DNA of 64,000 nt, from contig NZ_SDSD01000009.1 in the NCBI RefSeq assembly GCF_004798965.1, positions 62,001 to 126,000 on the forward strand, in the 5' to 3' direction. Position numbers and translations under genes: made by a program. Below, in pieces: positions 26,331-36,265 of the stretch (the stretch's first letter is position 1; every line of letters starts with the position of its first letter). The notes beneath the pieces were generated by a model, which worked only from the letters and a program-made list of their open reading frames with translations, was not told where the DNA came from and made no database searches. This stretch comes from Onishia niordana (GTDB taxonomy: Bacteria; Pseudomonadota; Gammaproteobacteria; Pseudomonadales; Halomonadaceae).

Positions 26331-27005
26331 ATGAACGAATCCATCAATCATACCGGGGCCTGGGGCCTCGCGCTGATCGTCATCGTCTTGGTGTCCTGGT
26401 TCTTCTATCGCTATTTCGCACCGAAGAACTGGCGCGAATGGGCCGGTGCCGGCGCGGTGCAGGCCTTCATCATCGCGCTCTACGCCGAGATGTATGGCTT
26501 TCCACTCACTATCTATCTGCTGGTGCGTTTCTTCGGCCTGGATAGCGAGTATGTTAGCGCCAGTCTCTGGTCGACGCTGGTGGGGCTGGGAGAAACCGGC
26601 ATGCTTGTCTCCATGCTGCTCGGTTATGGACTGGCGTTTACCGGTATCGGGATCTTTATCCAAGGCTGGCGGCAAGTCTACAAGGCACGGCGCGAGGACC
26701 GCCTGGTTACCGGAGGACTGTATGCCCTCGTACGGCATCCGCAATACACGGGTTTGTTCATCGCCTTGTTCGGTGAGGGGGTGGTGCATTGGCCAACGCT
26801 ATTCTCGGTTGGTTTGTTTCCGTTGATCGTAATCACCTATGCCTGGCTGGCCCATCGCGAGGAACAGCAGATGCTGGCCCATTTCGGTGACGCCTATCGC
26901 GCCTATCAGCGGAGGGTGCCGATGTTCATTCCTCGCTGGGGGCAGTGGCGAACGCTAGCCGATGGATCACGTATTTCTCATGATGAGCAGGCAGGGCGGC
27001 ACTAA
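26331..27005 (+). CDS. Isoprenylcysteine carboxyl methyltransferase-like membrane protein
   Basis: A 224-residue protein with about five helices and the PEMT/ICMT signature at the C-terminal half: LVTGGLYALVRHPQYTGLF, then AHREEQQMLAHFGDAYRAYQ, the SAM-binding and catalytic region of membrane methyltransferases such as NnrU/ICMT. The substrate in bacteria is unknown; related genes recur in heavy-metal islands. It directly follows the DUF5676 gene and belongs to the same operon. Confidence 0.82.
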   Translation: MNESINHTGAWGLALIVIVLVSWFFYRYFAPKNWREWAGAGAVQAFIIALYAEMYGFPLTIYLLVRFFGLDSEYVSASLWSTLVGLGETGMLVSMLLGYGLAFTGIGIFIQGWRQVYKARREDRLVTGGLYALVRHPQYTGLFIALFGEGVVHWPTLFSVGLFPLIVITYAWLAHREEQQMLAHFGDAYRAYQRRVPMFIPRWGQWRTLADGSRISHDEQAGRH

Positions 27006-27180
27006 GAGCTCTTGCCAGAATCCCGGAGTAGCGGCCACTTAAGTCCGAAATGCCATGATCCAGGCCGAACGTTGACCGAAGTCGAGAGCTGCATGCGTTC
27101 GCCTCTTCAGCTTGACCCTTGGGCAACACACAGGTCTTAGCCTGACATCAGAGTGCCTCATGACGAAAGGAGATCCGACC

Positions 27181-27435
27181 ATGTGGGGCGATATGATGGG
27201 GTATATGGGCAACGATGGCTGGGGGCATGTGCTCTTCGGCGGGTTCATGATGGTGCTGTTCTGGGGCGCCGTTATCGCCTTGGCCGTTTTCTTGGTACGT
27301 CGCCTGAGCCGGGGGCGGGGCGACGCCATGGACCCGCCCCGGCCAACGGCACTGGACCTTCTTCAAGAACGCTATGCCCGGGGAGAGATCGACCGTGAGG
27401 AATACGAGCAACGCAGGAACGATCTGCGTCATTGA
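27181..27435 (+). CDS. SHOCT-domain small membrane protein
   Basis: An 84-residue protein: a Met/Gly/Trp-rich N-terminus (MWGDMMGYMGNDGWGH), one helix (VLFGGFMMVLFWGAVIALAVFLV) and a C-terminal SHOCT motif (LDLLQERYARGEIDREEYEQ). An AAAGGAG precedes the ATG at 27181 by 8 nt; the longer frame from 27112 has no such support. SHOCT proteins are commonly found with copper ATPases; the Met-rich head could bind Cu(I), which is inference. Confidence 0.8.
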   Translation: MWGDMMGYMGNDGWGHVLFGGFMMVLFWGAVIALAVFLVRRLSRGRGDAMDPPRPTALDLLQERYARGEIDREEYEQRRNDLRH

Positions 27436-27526
27436 TGGATCTGCATGAGCACCATGGCGACAAATCGATCACGGAACAGGCGATCCTGAGATTCCATCTG
27501 CCAATGAAGGCGACGGAGACGATTCC

Positions 27527-29998
27527 ATGAAACAAGATCAGCACGACCATTGTCACGGGCATGCATCGCATGATGTATCAGCACGAGGCAGTGGCGAGAC
27601 GGACCACGTCTCTGCCGGCTGCCAGGGAGACCACCAGAGTGTCGACCAGTACATCTGTCCGATGCACCCGGAGGTGGTGGCCAACCAGCCGGGTGACTGC
27701 CCGAAATGCGGCATGCACCTCGTGCCCGTGGTAAGCGATGACCCAAAGGCCCTCGCCGGCCATGACGATACTGTCCACGACCAGTGTCACGAGCACGAGG
27801 CGGACCATAATGCCAACCATGAGGCTAGTACGCCGGTGCGTGGCGGCAAGTACGACAAGGTGCCGGCCGGGCATGCCGGCGCCGTCTACACTTGCCCGAT
27901 GCACCCCGAGGTGCGCCAGACCGCCCCCGGCGCTTGCCCGTTGTGCGGCATGGGGCTGGAGCTGGAATCGTCGGCGGTCGGCGATGAGGGGCCGAATCCC
28001 GAGCTGATCGACTTCACCCGGCGCTTCTGGGTCGCGGCCATCTTCACGGTCCCGTTGCTGGTGCTGACGATGTCTCCCTTCCTGGGCCTCACGGCGATCC
28101 GCGACGTTTTCGGCGAGCGCACCACGCTGTGGATCGAATTCGTCCTGGCGACGCCGGTGATCCTGTGGTCGGGCTGGCCGTTCTTCGTCCGCGGTGTCAA
28201 CTCTTTTCGGACGATGAATCTTAACATGTTCAGCCTGATCGCCATGGGAGTCGGCTCGGCCTATCTGTTCAGCATCGTCGCGCTGCTGGCGCCGGGCATC
28301 TTTCCCGAGGGCTTTCGCGACGAGAGCGGCAATGTCGGCGTCTATTTCGAGGCCGCTGCGGTGATCGTCGCGCTGGTCCTGCTGGGTCAGGTGATGGAGT
28401 TGCGCGCCCGTGAAGGCACCGGCAAAGCGATTCGCGCGCTGCTGGACATGGCTGCCAAGACCGCGCGGGTGATCCGGCCCGATGGCAGCGAAGAAGAGGT
28501 CGCGCTGGATGACGTGCAGGTGGGTGATCACCTGCGGGTGCGGCCGGGTGACAAGGTGCCGGTGGACGGCGTGGTGGTCGAAGGCCGCTCCTCGATCGAC
28601 GAGTCGATGATCACGGGCGAGCCGGTGCCTGTGGAAAAGGTCGACGGCGACAAGGTCACCGGGGCCACGATCAATGGCACCGGCAGTCTGGTCATGGAAG
28701 CCACCCGTGTCGGCGCCGATACCATGCTCAGCCAGATCGTCGAGATGGTGGCAAATGCCCAGCGCTCCCGCGCGCCGATCCAGAAGTTCGCCGACAAGGT
28801 GGCGGGCACGTTCGTCCCTGCGGTGATCGGCGTCGCCATTCTCTCCTTCATCGCCTGGGCGATCTGGGGGCCGGCGCCGGCGCTGTCCTATGCGCTGGTC
28901 TCGGCGGTGGCGGTACTGATCATCGCCTGTCCCTGTGCGCTGGGCTTGGCCACGCCGATGTCGATCATGACGGCCACCGGGCGCGGCGCCCAGCTGGGAG
29001 TGCTGATCAAGAATGCCGAGGCGTTGGAGCGTTTTGCCAAGGTCGATACGTTGATGGTCGACAAGACCGGCACCCTGACCGAGGGCAAACCGAAGCTGGT
29101 GGCGGTGTTGCCGGAAGAGGGGCATGACGAGGCCGAGGTGCTACGCCTGGCGGCCAGTCTGGAGCGCGGCTCCGAACACCCGCTGGCCGAGGCGATTGTA
29201 GGCGGCGCCGAGGAACGTGGGGTGACACTCGCCGATGCCAGCGATTTCGAGGCCGTGACCGGCATGGGCGTCAAGGGTGTGGTCGACGGCAAGCCGGTGG
29301 CGCTGGGTAATGCCAAGCTGATGGCCGAACTGGGCCTCGACGGCGGCAAGCTGTCGGACACCGCCAATGACCGCCGTGACCAGGGCGAGACGGTGATGTT
29401 CGTCGTCCTCGACGGCGCCATCGCGGGTCTGGTCAGTGTCGCCGACCCGGTGAAGGAGACAACGCCCGAGGCACTGAAGGCGCTGCACCAACTGGGCTTC
29501 CGCATCATCATGGCGACGGGCGACAACGAGCGGACGGCGAAAGCGGTGGCTGGGCGACTGGGCATCGACGAGATCCGCGCTGATGTGATGCCTGAAGACA
29601 AGGCCCGCATCATCCGTGAACTGCAGGAACAAGGCCGCAAGGTGGCGATGGCGGGCGACGGGGTCAATGATGCCCCCGCCCTGGCTCAGGCCGATGTCGG
29701 CATCGCCATGGGCACCGGCGCCGACGTGGCGATCGAAAGCGCAAGCTTCACCCTGGTCAAGGGCAATCTCGACGGCATCGTGCGGGCCCGCAAGTTGTCG
29801 CTGGCCACGATGCGCAACATCAAGCAGAACCTGTTCTTCGCGCTGATCTACAACGGGGCCGGCGTGCCTGTCGCGGCCGGGGTCCTGTTTCCGTTCCTCG
29901 GTATCCTTATCTCGCCGATGTTCGCCGCCTTTGCGATGAGCGCGTCGTCCTTGTCGGTGGTCACGAATTCGCTGCGGCTGCGTCGGGTGAAGATCTGA
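27527..29998 (+). CDS. Copper/silver-translocating P1B-type ATPase with two HMBD domains
   Basis: An 823-residue inner-membrane Cu+(Ag+) exporter. A His-rich N-terminus carries two heavy-metal-binding domains of the CPMHPE type (residues 42-66 with Cys44, 58, 61; 121-145 with Cys123, 137, 140) instead of ferredoxin-like HMA domains. The catalytic body has the TGES-type [13 protein letters not shown], the CPC ion motif at 468-470, the phosphorylated Asp512 in [11 protein letters not shown], the SEHPLAEAI nucleotide motif and [10 protein letters not shown]. Late membrane helices retain [15 protein letters not shown] and [15 protein letters not shown], as in CopA/SilP. It is the main efflux pump of the rightward operon behind the 25471 box. 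Confidence 0.93.
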   Translation: MKQDQHDHCHGHASHDVSARGSGETDHVSAGCQGDHQSVDQYICPMHPEVVANQPGDCPKCGMHLVPVVSDDPKALAGHDDTVHDQCHEHEADHNANHEASTPVRGGKYDKVPAGHAGAVYTCPMHPEVRQTAPGACPLCGMGLELESSAVGDEGPNPELIDFTRRFWVAAIFTVPLLVLTMSPFLGLTAIRDVFGERTTLWIEFVLATPVILWSGWPFFVRGVNSFRTMNLNMFSLIAMGVGSAYLFSIVALLAPGIFPEGFRDESGNVGVYFEAAAVIVALVLLGQVMELRAREGTGKAIRALLDMAAKTARVIRPDGSEEEVALDDVQVGDHLRVRPGDKVPVDGVVVEGRSSIDESMITGEPVPVEKVDGDKVTGATINGTGSLVMEATRVGADTMLSQIVEMVANAQRSRAPIQKFADKVAGTFVPAVIGVAILSFIAWAIWGPAPALSYALVSAVAVLIIACPCALGLATPMSIMTATGRGAQLGVLIKNAEALERFAKVDTLMVDKTGTLTEGKPKLVAVLPEEGHDEAEVLRLAASLERGSEHPLAEAIVGGAEERGVTLADASDFEAVTGMGVKGVVDGKPVALGNAKLMAELGLDGGKLSDTANDRRDQGETVMFVVLDGAIAGLVSVADPVKETTPEALKALHQLGFRIIMATGDNERTAKAVAGRLGIDEIRADVMPEDKARIIRELQEQGRKVAMAGDGVNDAPALAQADVGIAMGTGADVAIESASFTLVKGNLDGIVRARKLSLATMRNIKQNLFFALIYNGAGVPVAAGVLFPFLGILISPMFAAFAMSASSLSVVTNSLRLRRVKI

Positions 29999-30114
29999 CC
30001 ATGGTCGAGGACAAGCGCTAGGACTTCTTCTCGGGACCCAACAACTAAGTGCTGTGTGGGCATCGCCCCTATGGGGCCTACGTCCCGCGGCGTATCCAGC
30101 AAAGAGGTGCCAGC

Positions 30115-31185
30115 ATGGAACGCAAATCAACGAAGCAATGGCTCAACGCAATCGTGGCAGGGGTCATGCTGGGCGCATCGATGGCCGCGATGGCAGCCGG
30201 TAGTCGCGCCTTCGTGCCGATGGGCTCGGCAGATGCCATTGGCGTCATTGACCTGGAGAGCTACCAGGTGATGCCCTCCATTCCGAATACCCTCAATACG
30301 CACGGTTCTGCACTAACGCCGGACGGTCGCTACCTGATCGCCGGCAGCCTCACACCACGCGATACGAAGGAAAACGTCAGCCCCCCGGAGGGCGTGACGG
30401 AAGACGAACATGCGGCCCATCACGGTGGCGGAGAAAAGTCAGCGGCCAATCAGCAGAACACCGGCGTGCTGTATATGGTGGATACGACCACCAATGCCAT
30501 TGTGCGAAAGCTGGAAGTTCCCGGCCCGGTTCATCATGTGCTGGTGACGGCCGATGGTCGCTATGCCGTCTCGACTCATCCCATGGGGGGCAGCATCAGC
30601 GTCGTGTCGCTGGATTCCGGAAAGCATATCCAGACGGTGGCAACGGGTCCGAATCCGAACTACGTCGTCGAAAGCGAAGACGGTCAATCGCTGCTGGTCA
30701 GCAACGCGGGTAACGGGACGGTCAGCGAAATCGACACTCAGCACTGGTTCGTTGAGCGAAACCTGCGTGTCGGCGGCAGCCCGGAGCATATGGTGCTCTC
30801 ACGCGACAATCAGCGGCTCTATGTCAATGATGACTCGGCCGGACGCGTCGTCGTGATCGATCTGCCTGCCGGCAGCGTGACGGGCGAATATGAGGTCGGC
30901 GATGCCCCCCATGGTGTCGGTCTGAGCCCAGATGGGCAAATCCTCTACGCGACCAGCCAGGGCGATGATCGGTTAGTCCTGATTACGCTCGACGACGGGA
31001 CTCGGCAGAGTATCACCCTGTCCACGGCCCCTTACCATCTGGCGGTGGTACCGGATGATGGCCGGCTGCTTGTCACCAGTCGTGAGGAAAGCAAGCTCTG
31101 GGTGCTCGACCCGGCTTCTCTCGAGGTTCTATACACCATTTCGCTCGATGGAATAGGTCACCAGATCTCACTGGACACGCGATAG
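30115..31185 (+). CDS. Exported YncE-type beta-propeller protein
   Basis: A 356-residue periplasmic protein. Signal peptide about 1-28 (GVMLGASMAAMAAG), then about six or seven YVTN/YncE blades, seen as VIDLESYQVM, GSALTPDGRYLIAGS, YMVDTTTNAIVRKL, HHVLVTADGRYAVSTH, PEHMVLSRDNQRLYVNDD and HGVGLSPDGQILYAT. A His/Glu-rich insertion (residues about 90-116, HAAHHGGGEK) interrupts an early blade and may bind metal (inference). Start at 30115 after AAAGAGGTG. It follows the copper ATPase by 116 bp on the same strand; its specific role is unknown. Confidence 0.8.
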   Translation: MERKSTKQWLNAIVAGVMLGASMAAMAAGSRAFVPMGSADAIGVIDLESYQVMPSIPNTLNTHGSALTPDGRYLIAGSLTPRDTKENVSPPEGVTEDEHAAHHGGGEKSAANQQNTGVLYMVDTTTNAIVRKLEVPGPVHHVLVTADGRYAVSTHPMGGSISVVSLDSGKHIQTVATGPNPNYVVESEDGQSLLVSNAGNGTVSEIDTQHWFVERNLRVGGSPEHMVLSRDNQRLYVNDDSAGRVVVIDLPAGSVTGEYEVGDAPHGVGLSPDGQILYATSQGDDRLVLITLDDGTRQSITLSTAPYHLAVVPDDGRLLVTSREESKLWVLDPASLEVLYTISLDGIGHQISLDTR

Positions 31186-31402
31186 AATTATTTCTTCTTA
31201 CGATCGAGAAGGATTCATGGCAGCTAGCGCACATCAGGGGGGCATGGCCAGGCCGGTTATATGCCATCGATTGGGTGTGGCATGAATCGTCGCATGGCTG
31301 ACTGGCATCTACTGCGTGATCGAGAAGGGGATCGGCCTGTACTAGATCGGCACGGGAACCAAGCATCGATGAGACGCAAGGTGAACTGCTAGGAGAAAGA
31401 TA
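31186..31402. other. Spacer before the APC transporter
   Basis: A 217-bp gap where base composition turns more AT-rich. No gene, hairpin or metal box seen; it probably holds the APC transporter promoter. Confidence 0.4.
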
Positions 31403-32740
31403 ATGGAGCCAATGGATAGAACGCCACAATATAAAAAAGATAGCCTGTCTCTGGTCGGCGCGATTGCTTTAGGGACCGGGGTCATGATTGGAGCTGGCAT
31501 ATTTGCCTTGACAGGACAGATGGCCGAGATGACGGGAGCGCTTTTCCCTCTTGCCTTCTTGTCATCGGCACTAATCGTCTCCTTCAGTGCCTACTCCTAT
31601 GTGAAGATGTCTAATGCCTATCCTTCGGCAGGTGGGATCGGCATGTATCTGCAGAAAGCTTATGGATCGACGCTACCTACCGCTTTTCATGCGCTCTTGA
31701 TGTATTTCTCCATGGTGATCGCTCAGAGTTTCCTGGCGAGAACCTTCGGGTCCTACACACTTGAACTCTTCGATCTAGGAGATAGGTCTCTGTATGTGCC
31801 TCTACTGGGTGTGGCGCTGCTTATTTCTGCATTCTTAATCAACCTCACCGCCAACAAGTTGATCCAGGGCGTTGCATCAGTAATCGGGTTCATAAAAATT
31901 GGTGGGATTCTATTGTTTGGCGTCGTCGGTGTCATATTCGCCGACTCCGTCGGTATGGAAACCTCGGCATCGGCTCCTGAGGGGTCTTTTACAGGCTTTC
32001 TGGGTGCGACTGCGTTGGGTATTCTGGCCTTCAAGGGGTTCACGACGATTACCAACAGTGGCTCAGAGATAAAAGATCCCCATCGCAATGTCGGCAGGGC
32101 GATCATGATATCGATCGGTTTTTGCGTCGTTATCTATGCGTTGGTGGGGTTTGCAGTAGCGAGTAACTTGTCCCTGACGGAAATCATCGAAACTAAAGAC
32201 TATTCACTTGCGGCTGCTGCGCGGCCGGCTTTTGGAGAGGCCGCCGTTTGGTTTACCGTCATTCTTGCCATGCTGGCCACCGCGGGTGGCATCATTGCCA
32301 GTATATTTGCAGTCTCACGTATGTTGGCAATGCTGACGGAAATGGAACTGGTGCCGCATCGTCACTTTCATATGCCAGGAAGTATCCAGAAGCATACCCT
32401 GGTCTATACCGTCGTGCTTGGTTTGGTTCTGACGGCATTTTTTGACCTTAGCCGTATCGCCGCACTTGGTATCATCTTTTACTTGATCATGGATATCGCT
32501 ATTCATTGGGGGGTGTTGCGTCATCTTCGCAAGGAAGTCGGTGCCAACCCAATCGTGCTGGTTATTGCGATACTGCTGGATGCCGTCGTGCTGGCAGGCT
32601 TCCTTTGGGTAAAAGCGACGACAGATCCCCTGGTGCTGATAGTAGCATCGGTTGTCATGGCGGCTATCCTGGTTGGCGAACGTCTCTTTCTGTCTCGTAA
32701 AGAATCATCAAATCACAGCGACAATATGCATTCCCACTGA
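31403..32740 (+). CDS. APC-superfamily amino acid/polyamine permease
   Basis: A 445-residue inner-membrane protein with 12 predicted helices. The first helix holds the APC substrate motif GAIALGTGVMIGAGIFALTGQ (family GxGxGxGIF), followed by SYVKMSNAYPSAGGIGMYL and FKGFTTITNSGSEIKDPHRN, the helix 6 region. The C-terminus ends in a His-bearing tail. Substrate unknown. Base composition is lower in GC than the flanks and is shared with the next gene, suggesting joint transfer. AGGAG lies about 8 nt before the ATG. The broken paralogue of the 22550 protein follows after 18 bp. Confidence 0.85.
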   Translation: MEPMDRTPQYKKDSLSLVGAIALGTGVMIGAGIFALTGQMAEMTGALFPLAFLSSALIVSFSAYSYVKMSNAYPSAGGIGMYLQKAYGSTLPTAFHALLMYFSMVIAQSFLARTFGSYTLELFDLGDRSLYVPLLGVALLISAFLINLTANKLIQGVASVIGFIKIGGILLFGVVGVIFADSVGMETSASAPEGSFTGFLGATALGILAFKGFTTITNSGSEIKDPHRNVGRAIMISIGFCVVIYALVGFAVASNLSLTEIIETKDYSLAAAARPAFGEAAVWFTVILAMLATAGGIIASIFAVSRMLAMLTEMELVPHRHFHMPGSIQKHTLVYTVVLGLVLTAFFDLSRIAALGIIFYLIMDIAIHWGVLRHLRKEVGANPIVLVIAILLDAVVLAGFLWVKATTDPLVLIVASVVMAAILVGERLFLSRKESSNHSDNMHSH

Positions 32741-32758
32741 TTTCAGAGGAGCAGGATC

Positions 32759-33218
32759 ATGGAGGTAAAAACGTTTGGTGATCTGGTCGACTGGACACGC
32801 CAGCTTCATGAGAATCTGGCACGCTGTCTTTCTCATTGTGCCGATCATAATGAAGAAGAGCGTGCCAGGATGCTGCTTACTTATCTGGCGGATCATGAGA
32901 ATGAGATGGAATTTGTTGTCAGAGAGTTCAAGCGTCGAGCCGACCCCAAAGCATTGAATACCTATATATATGATCATCTGGAACACAAGCCCGATCCGTA
33001 CGCATCGAACCTGTGATGCACCCTATGCTGCGCTGGGTTTCAATGAGATCTGCCGGGAAATCTTCGATTTCCATGATCAGGTGACGGACCTTTATCGCAA
33101 CCTCATAGGTAAGGCAGAAATTCCTGAAGCAAAGGAATTACTCGAATCCCTTCTTGAGCTGGAGCAACACGAAGCAATGCGCCTTGTTCGTCAGACGGGG
33201 AGGATGGATGATCTGTGA
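32759..33218 (+). pseudogene. Frameshifted paralogue of the 22550-23008 protein
   Basis: The first frame (32759-33016) gives MEVKTFGDLVDWTRQLHENL, ADHENEMEFVVREF and ADPKALNTYIYDHLE, then stops. The second frame, entered near 32990-33003, gives CDAPYAALGFNEICREIFDFHDQV and LLELEQHEAMRLVRQ. Joined, they align along their whole length with the intact protein at 22550-23008 (same ICREVFAFHDQV and EEHEAMRL motifs). One small indel separates the frames, so it is either a recent inactivation or a sequencing error. Coupled to the APC transporter gene. Confidence 0.82.
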
Positions 33219-33373
33219 AATTGCCGGGTTATAACTACATAGACCCGTGAGCCCGACCTCCGAAATACTGCTAACCTGCTGATGCGCCTATAAGGAGAGG
33301 CGCAGCTATAAGAAGTTTATTGTCCTGAGTCCAGGTGTCAAAGCCTAAAGAACGATACCTAGATGCTCCGTCA

Positions 33374-33402
33374 GTCCGTGAGTCTATGGTCTCGGACGTT
33401 TT
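33374..33402 (+). terminator. Possible terminator between convergent genes
   Basis: GTCCGTGAG and CTCGGAC form a bulged stem around TCTATGGT, followed by GTTTTGAT. It lies between the 33218 end and the nuoN-like stop. Confidence 0.35.
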
Positions 33403-33416
33403 GATAGCGAGTCCGA

Positions 33417-34781
33417 TCACGTCGCCAGTCCCGCTAGAAAAATCTGAGCGGCCAGTCCGATGATCAGTGTGGCGGCAAACGTGATCATGACCACGATGCC
33501 GGGCCATGTGCCCGGTGAAATGGTTGTCTTTTCCGCCGTCCGGTACATTGGCACTACGATGCGTAGATACACCGCGAGCGAGAGCACGCTGTTGACGATC
33601 GCTATGATTGCCAGCCAGGTGAACTGGACGTCGATGGCAGCAGCAAAGAGCATGAATTTGCCGACGAAGCCGGCCAGCGGCGGAATGCCGACCAGCGACA
33701 GCAGGAAGATCACCATTGCAATACCCATAATCGGCCGTGCACGTCCCAGCCCGTCAAAATCGTTCAGAGTGCGCCCGGTTGCGGCGGCAACCGCGAAAGC
33801 ACCCAGGTTCATGGCCGCATAGGCGGCGGCAAACAGAATGATCGATGGTAGTGCAAGCTCACTTGAGCCCACCGCCACAATGCCCAGAAGAAAATAACCG
33901 GACTGGGCAATCGACGAATAGGCCAGCAGCCGGATGACGTTGTCCTGCACCAGTGCAGCGAGATAGCCATAGGTCATGCTGAGAACCGCGAGGCCCGCAA
34001 TGACGGCAGTCCAACCGGTTTCCGGGGGCAGGTCACGAACCACCTGCGTTAGCGCAAACAGGGCGCCAACCTTGGGCACTACAGACAGATAAGCTGCAAT
34101 CGAGAGGGGCCCGCCCTCGTAGGCATCTGGCGCCCAGAAATGAAACGGAACCAGCGATGCCTTGTAGCCCAGACCAACAACAACAGCCACGAACCCGAGA
34201 ATGACAGCCATCGGCATCGTATCCATCCCCGGCAGATCGGCAATCAGTGTGGAGCCCGAAGCGCCGAACCAGTAACTCAGGCCGAAAATCATGATCGATG
34301 TGGTGACCGAAGCGAATACAAAGAATTTCATCGCAGCTTCGGTCGCCGGATCAGTATCCGGATAGGCAACCAGGGCAAAGGTGGCCAGGCCGGTCAGCAG
34401 TGTACCCAGTACCAGGAACATGGTATCCCCTGCCCCTGCCAGAACCAGGGCGCCGAGGGTGGCAAAGATCAGCAGGCTATAGACCGTACCTTCGCGGGCG
34501 CTCCCCCGAACATCCACCCGCGCCAACAGCATCGAAAGCACTGTAGCAGGCAGCAAAATAAGCTTGGCCCAGATGCTCAGAGCATCGATTCGAAAGCTGC
34601 CTCCAAACACCGTTGTGTCTGTGCCCAGCAGGCGCAGGGTCAGCCCCGTGGCAACGAGCAAGCCGATGACGGCGACAGCCAGCGAAATTCGGGGCCGGCG
34701 CAGCATTTCCGCGATCAGCGCACCGACAGCCGTCAACAGGACGGCAATTTCCGGGATTAATAATGCGAGATCTCGACCCAT
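33417..34781 (-). CDS. nuoN: Complex I-like antiporter subunit N
   Basis: A 454-residue Mrp/NuoN-type membrane subunit with about 14 helices, last gene of the operon. Lys207 (GLGYKASLVPFHFWAPDAYEG) and Lys237 (VVPKVGAL), and GFVGKFMLFAAA in the late part, keep the conserved proton-channel lysines. In helix 5, however, where NuoN has an invariant Glu (LGIELLSL pattern), this protein reads LGTLLTGL (residues 125-132), with no acidic residue nearby; that Glu is thought to be essential for pumping. So this subunit may not pump in the canonical way. It overlaps the M subunit gene by one base. Confidence 0.9.
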   Translation of the reverse strand: MGRDLALLIPEIAVLLTAVGALIAEMLRRPRISLAVAVIGLLVATGLTLRLLGTDTTVFGGSFRIDALSIWAKLILLPATVLSMLLARVDVRGSAREGTVYSLLIFATLGALVLAGAGDTMFLVLGTLLTGLATFALVAYPDTDPATEAAMKFFVFASVTTSIMIFGLSYWFGASGSTLIADLPGMDTMPMAVILGFVAVVVGLGYKASLVPFHFWAPDAYEGGPLSIAAYLSVVPKVGALFALTQVVRDLPPETGWTAVIAGLAVLSMTYGYLAALVQDNVIRLLAYSSIAQSGYFLLGIVAVGSSELALPSIILFAAAYAAMNLGAFAVAAATGRTLNDFDGLGRARPIMGIAMVIFLLSLVGIPPLAGFVGKFMLFAAAIDVQFTWLAIIAIVNSVLSLAVYLRIVVPMYRTAEKTTISPGTWPGIVVMITFAATLIIGLAAQIFLAGLAT

Positions 34782-36250
34782 TACAGCACCAGTACCGATG
34801 TGGTCCGGTGAATGATGTCCAGCACCCAGGACGGCGCAACACCTGTGGCGACAGTGAGCACCAGCAGGGGCGCCACAGCGAGAATTTCGCGCGGGCTCAG
34901 ATCCGGCATTTTATTCCAGCGCTCCCGGGGCTCACCCAGAAAGGTTTCACGCAGTGCCTTGAGAAAGGTTCCGGCGATAATGGCAATGCCCAGAATCACG
35001 ATAACGGCAATGGGAGTGGTACCGAGAGTCGCGAGGAATATCTGGAACTCAGCCGGGAAGTGCGCGAGGCCCGGGAGACCCAGAGACGCGAAAGCTGCCA
35101 GCACAAAGAGCCAGCCAAGCAGCGGAACTGTTTTGAGCAGGCCACCAAACTCGCTCATTTCGCGGGTCTGGGCGCGCACCTGGATCATGCCCACCAGGAA
35201 AAACAGGGCACCGGTGACCAGACCGTGACTGAACATCTGCAGCACGGCACCGTCCAGAGCGGTGGCACGCACGGCAGGATCCAGTGTTAGCGCAGCCGCG
35301 GCGACGCCGACGATCACGTAGCCCATGTGGTTGACTGAGGTATAGGCCACCAGGCGCTTGAGATCCGTCTGTGCCAGGGTGGCAAAGGCGCCGTAAATCG
35401 CGCTGACGACACCGAAGAACAGAACAACGATTCCGGCTTCGCGGAAAGCGTCAGGGGTCATTTGCAGGGCGAAGCGCACAAGCCCGTAAGTCCCGAATTT
35501 CAACATGATGCCAGCCAGGATGACGCTACCAACGGTCGGCGCCTGAACATGGGCTGCCGGCAGCCAGGTATGCAACGGTACGGCGGGAATCTTGACCGCA
35601 AAGGTAATCAGCATGGCGATCAGCGCCCACATGGCCGCCGCCCCCTCCAGCGGAGGATGGGCAATCCAGGCCCGCATATCGAAGGTAGGATCAGGGCTGC
35701 CGAGGTAAAGCCCCAGAATAGCAAGCAACAATGGCAGGCTGCCCAGCAGGGTGTAGATAAAGAACATCAGCGCTGCACGTTGCCTGTCTTCGTGTCCCCA
35801 CCCTGCGATCATGAAATACATCGACACCAGGGAAACTTCAAAGAACACATAGAACAGAATCCCGTCCAGCGCGGTAAAGGTACCGATTGCCGTGGTCTCA
35901 AGAAGCAGGACCAGGGCCACGTAGGCCCGCGGGCGATCGCGAAGCGACGAGGCGTAGATGAGTGCAACCAGGAAAAGCACGGCACTCAGTAGCACCAGCG
36001 GCAGGCTTATGCCATCAACCCCGACCCGATAAGCGGCGCCGATGGCCGGCATCCATTCCAGCTCTTCAACCTGGGAAAAGCCCTCACCACTCACCCCCTG
36101 CAGCCACATGGCCAGAGCGCCGACCAGAGTCAGGGCGGCACTGACGATCGCTATGCCATGCACTGTCCGCGCCGTCGGCTTCGGCAAACACAGAATCAGC
36201 ACGGCGCCGGCGAGAGGCAAAAACAAGGTCAGAGATACGAGTGGTATCAT
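34781..36250 (-). CDS. nuoM: Complex I-like antiporter subunit M
   Basis: A 489-residue 14-helix subunit. All main proton-path residues are present: Glu138 (FYVFFEVSLVSMY), Lys220 (FAVKIPAVPLHTWLP), Lys251 (GIMLKFGTYGL), the helix 8 loop HVQAPTVGSVILA and Glu401 (AHFPAEFQIF). The MSEFGGL loop is also typical of NuoM. Full length for the family, so probably a functional proton or cation channel. It is 15 bp after the L gene and overlaps the N gene by one base. Confidence 0.93.
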   Translation of the reverse strand: MIPLVSLTLFLPLAGAVLILCLPKPTARTVHGIAIVSAALTLVGALAMWLQGVSGEGFSQVEELEWMPAIGAAYRVGVDGISLPLVLLSAVLFLVALIYASSLRDRPRAYVALVLLLETTAIGTFTALDGILFYVFFEVSLVSMYFMIAGWGHEDRQRAALMFFIYTLLGSLPLLLAILGLYLGSPDPTFDMRAWIAHPPLEGAAAMWALIAMLITFAVKIPAVPLHTWLPAAHVQAPTVGSVILAGIMLKFGTYGLVRFALQMTPDAFREAGIVVLFFGVVSAIYGAFATLAQTDLKRLVAYTSVNHMGYVIVGVAAAALTLDPAVRATALDGAVLQMFSHGLVTGALFFLVGMIQVRAQTREMSEFGGLLKTVPLLGWLFVLAAFASLGLPGLAHFPAEFQIFLATLGTTPIAVIVILGIAIIAGTFLKALRETFLGEPRERWNKMPDLSPREILAVAPLLVLTVATGVAPSWVLDIIHRTTSVLVL

Positions 36251-36265
36251 GAATACAGGGTTCCT

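Noticed and set aside
27578..29125. A 515-codon leftward frame opposite the copper ATPase
   Set aside because: High-GC antisense frame, very rich in Arg/His/Asp/Gln, without domain or ribosome site; the opposite strand encodes a complete P-type ATPase.
29141..30130. A 329-codon leftward frame opposite the ATPase 3' end
   Set aside because: Same antisense artefact; no family motif.
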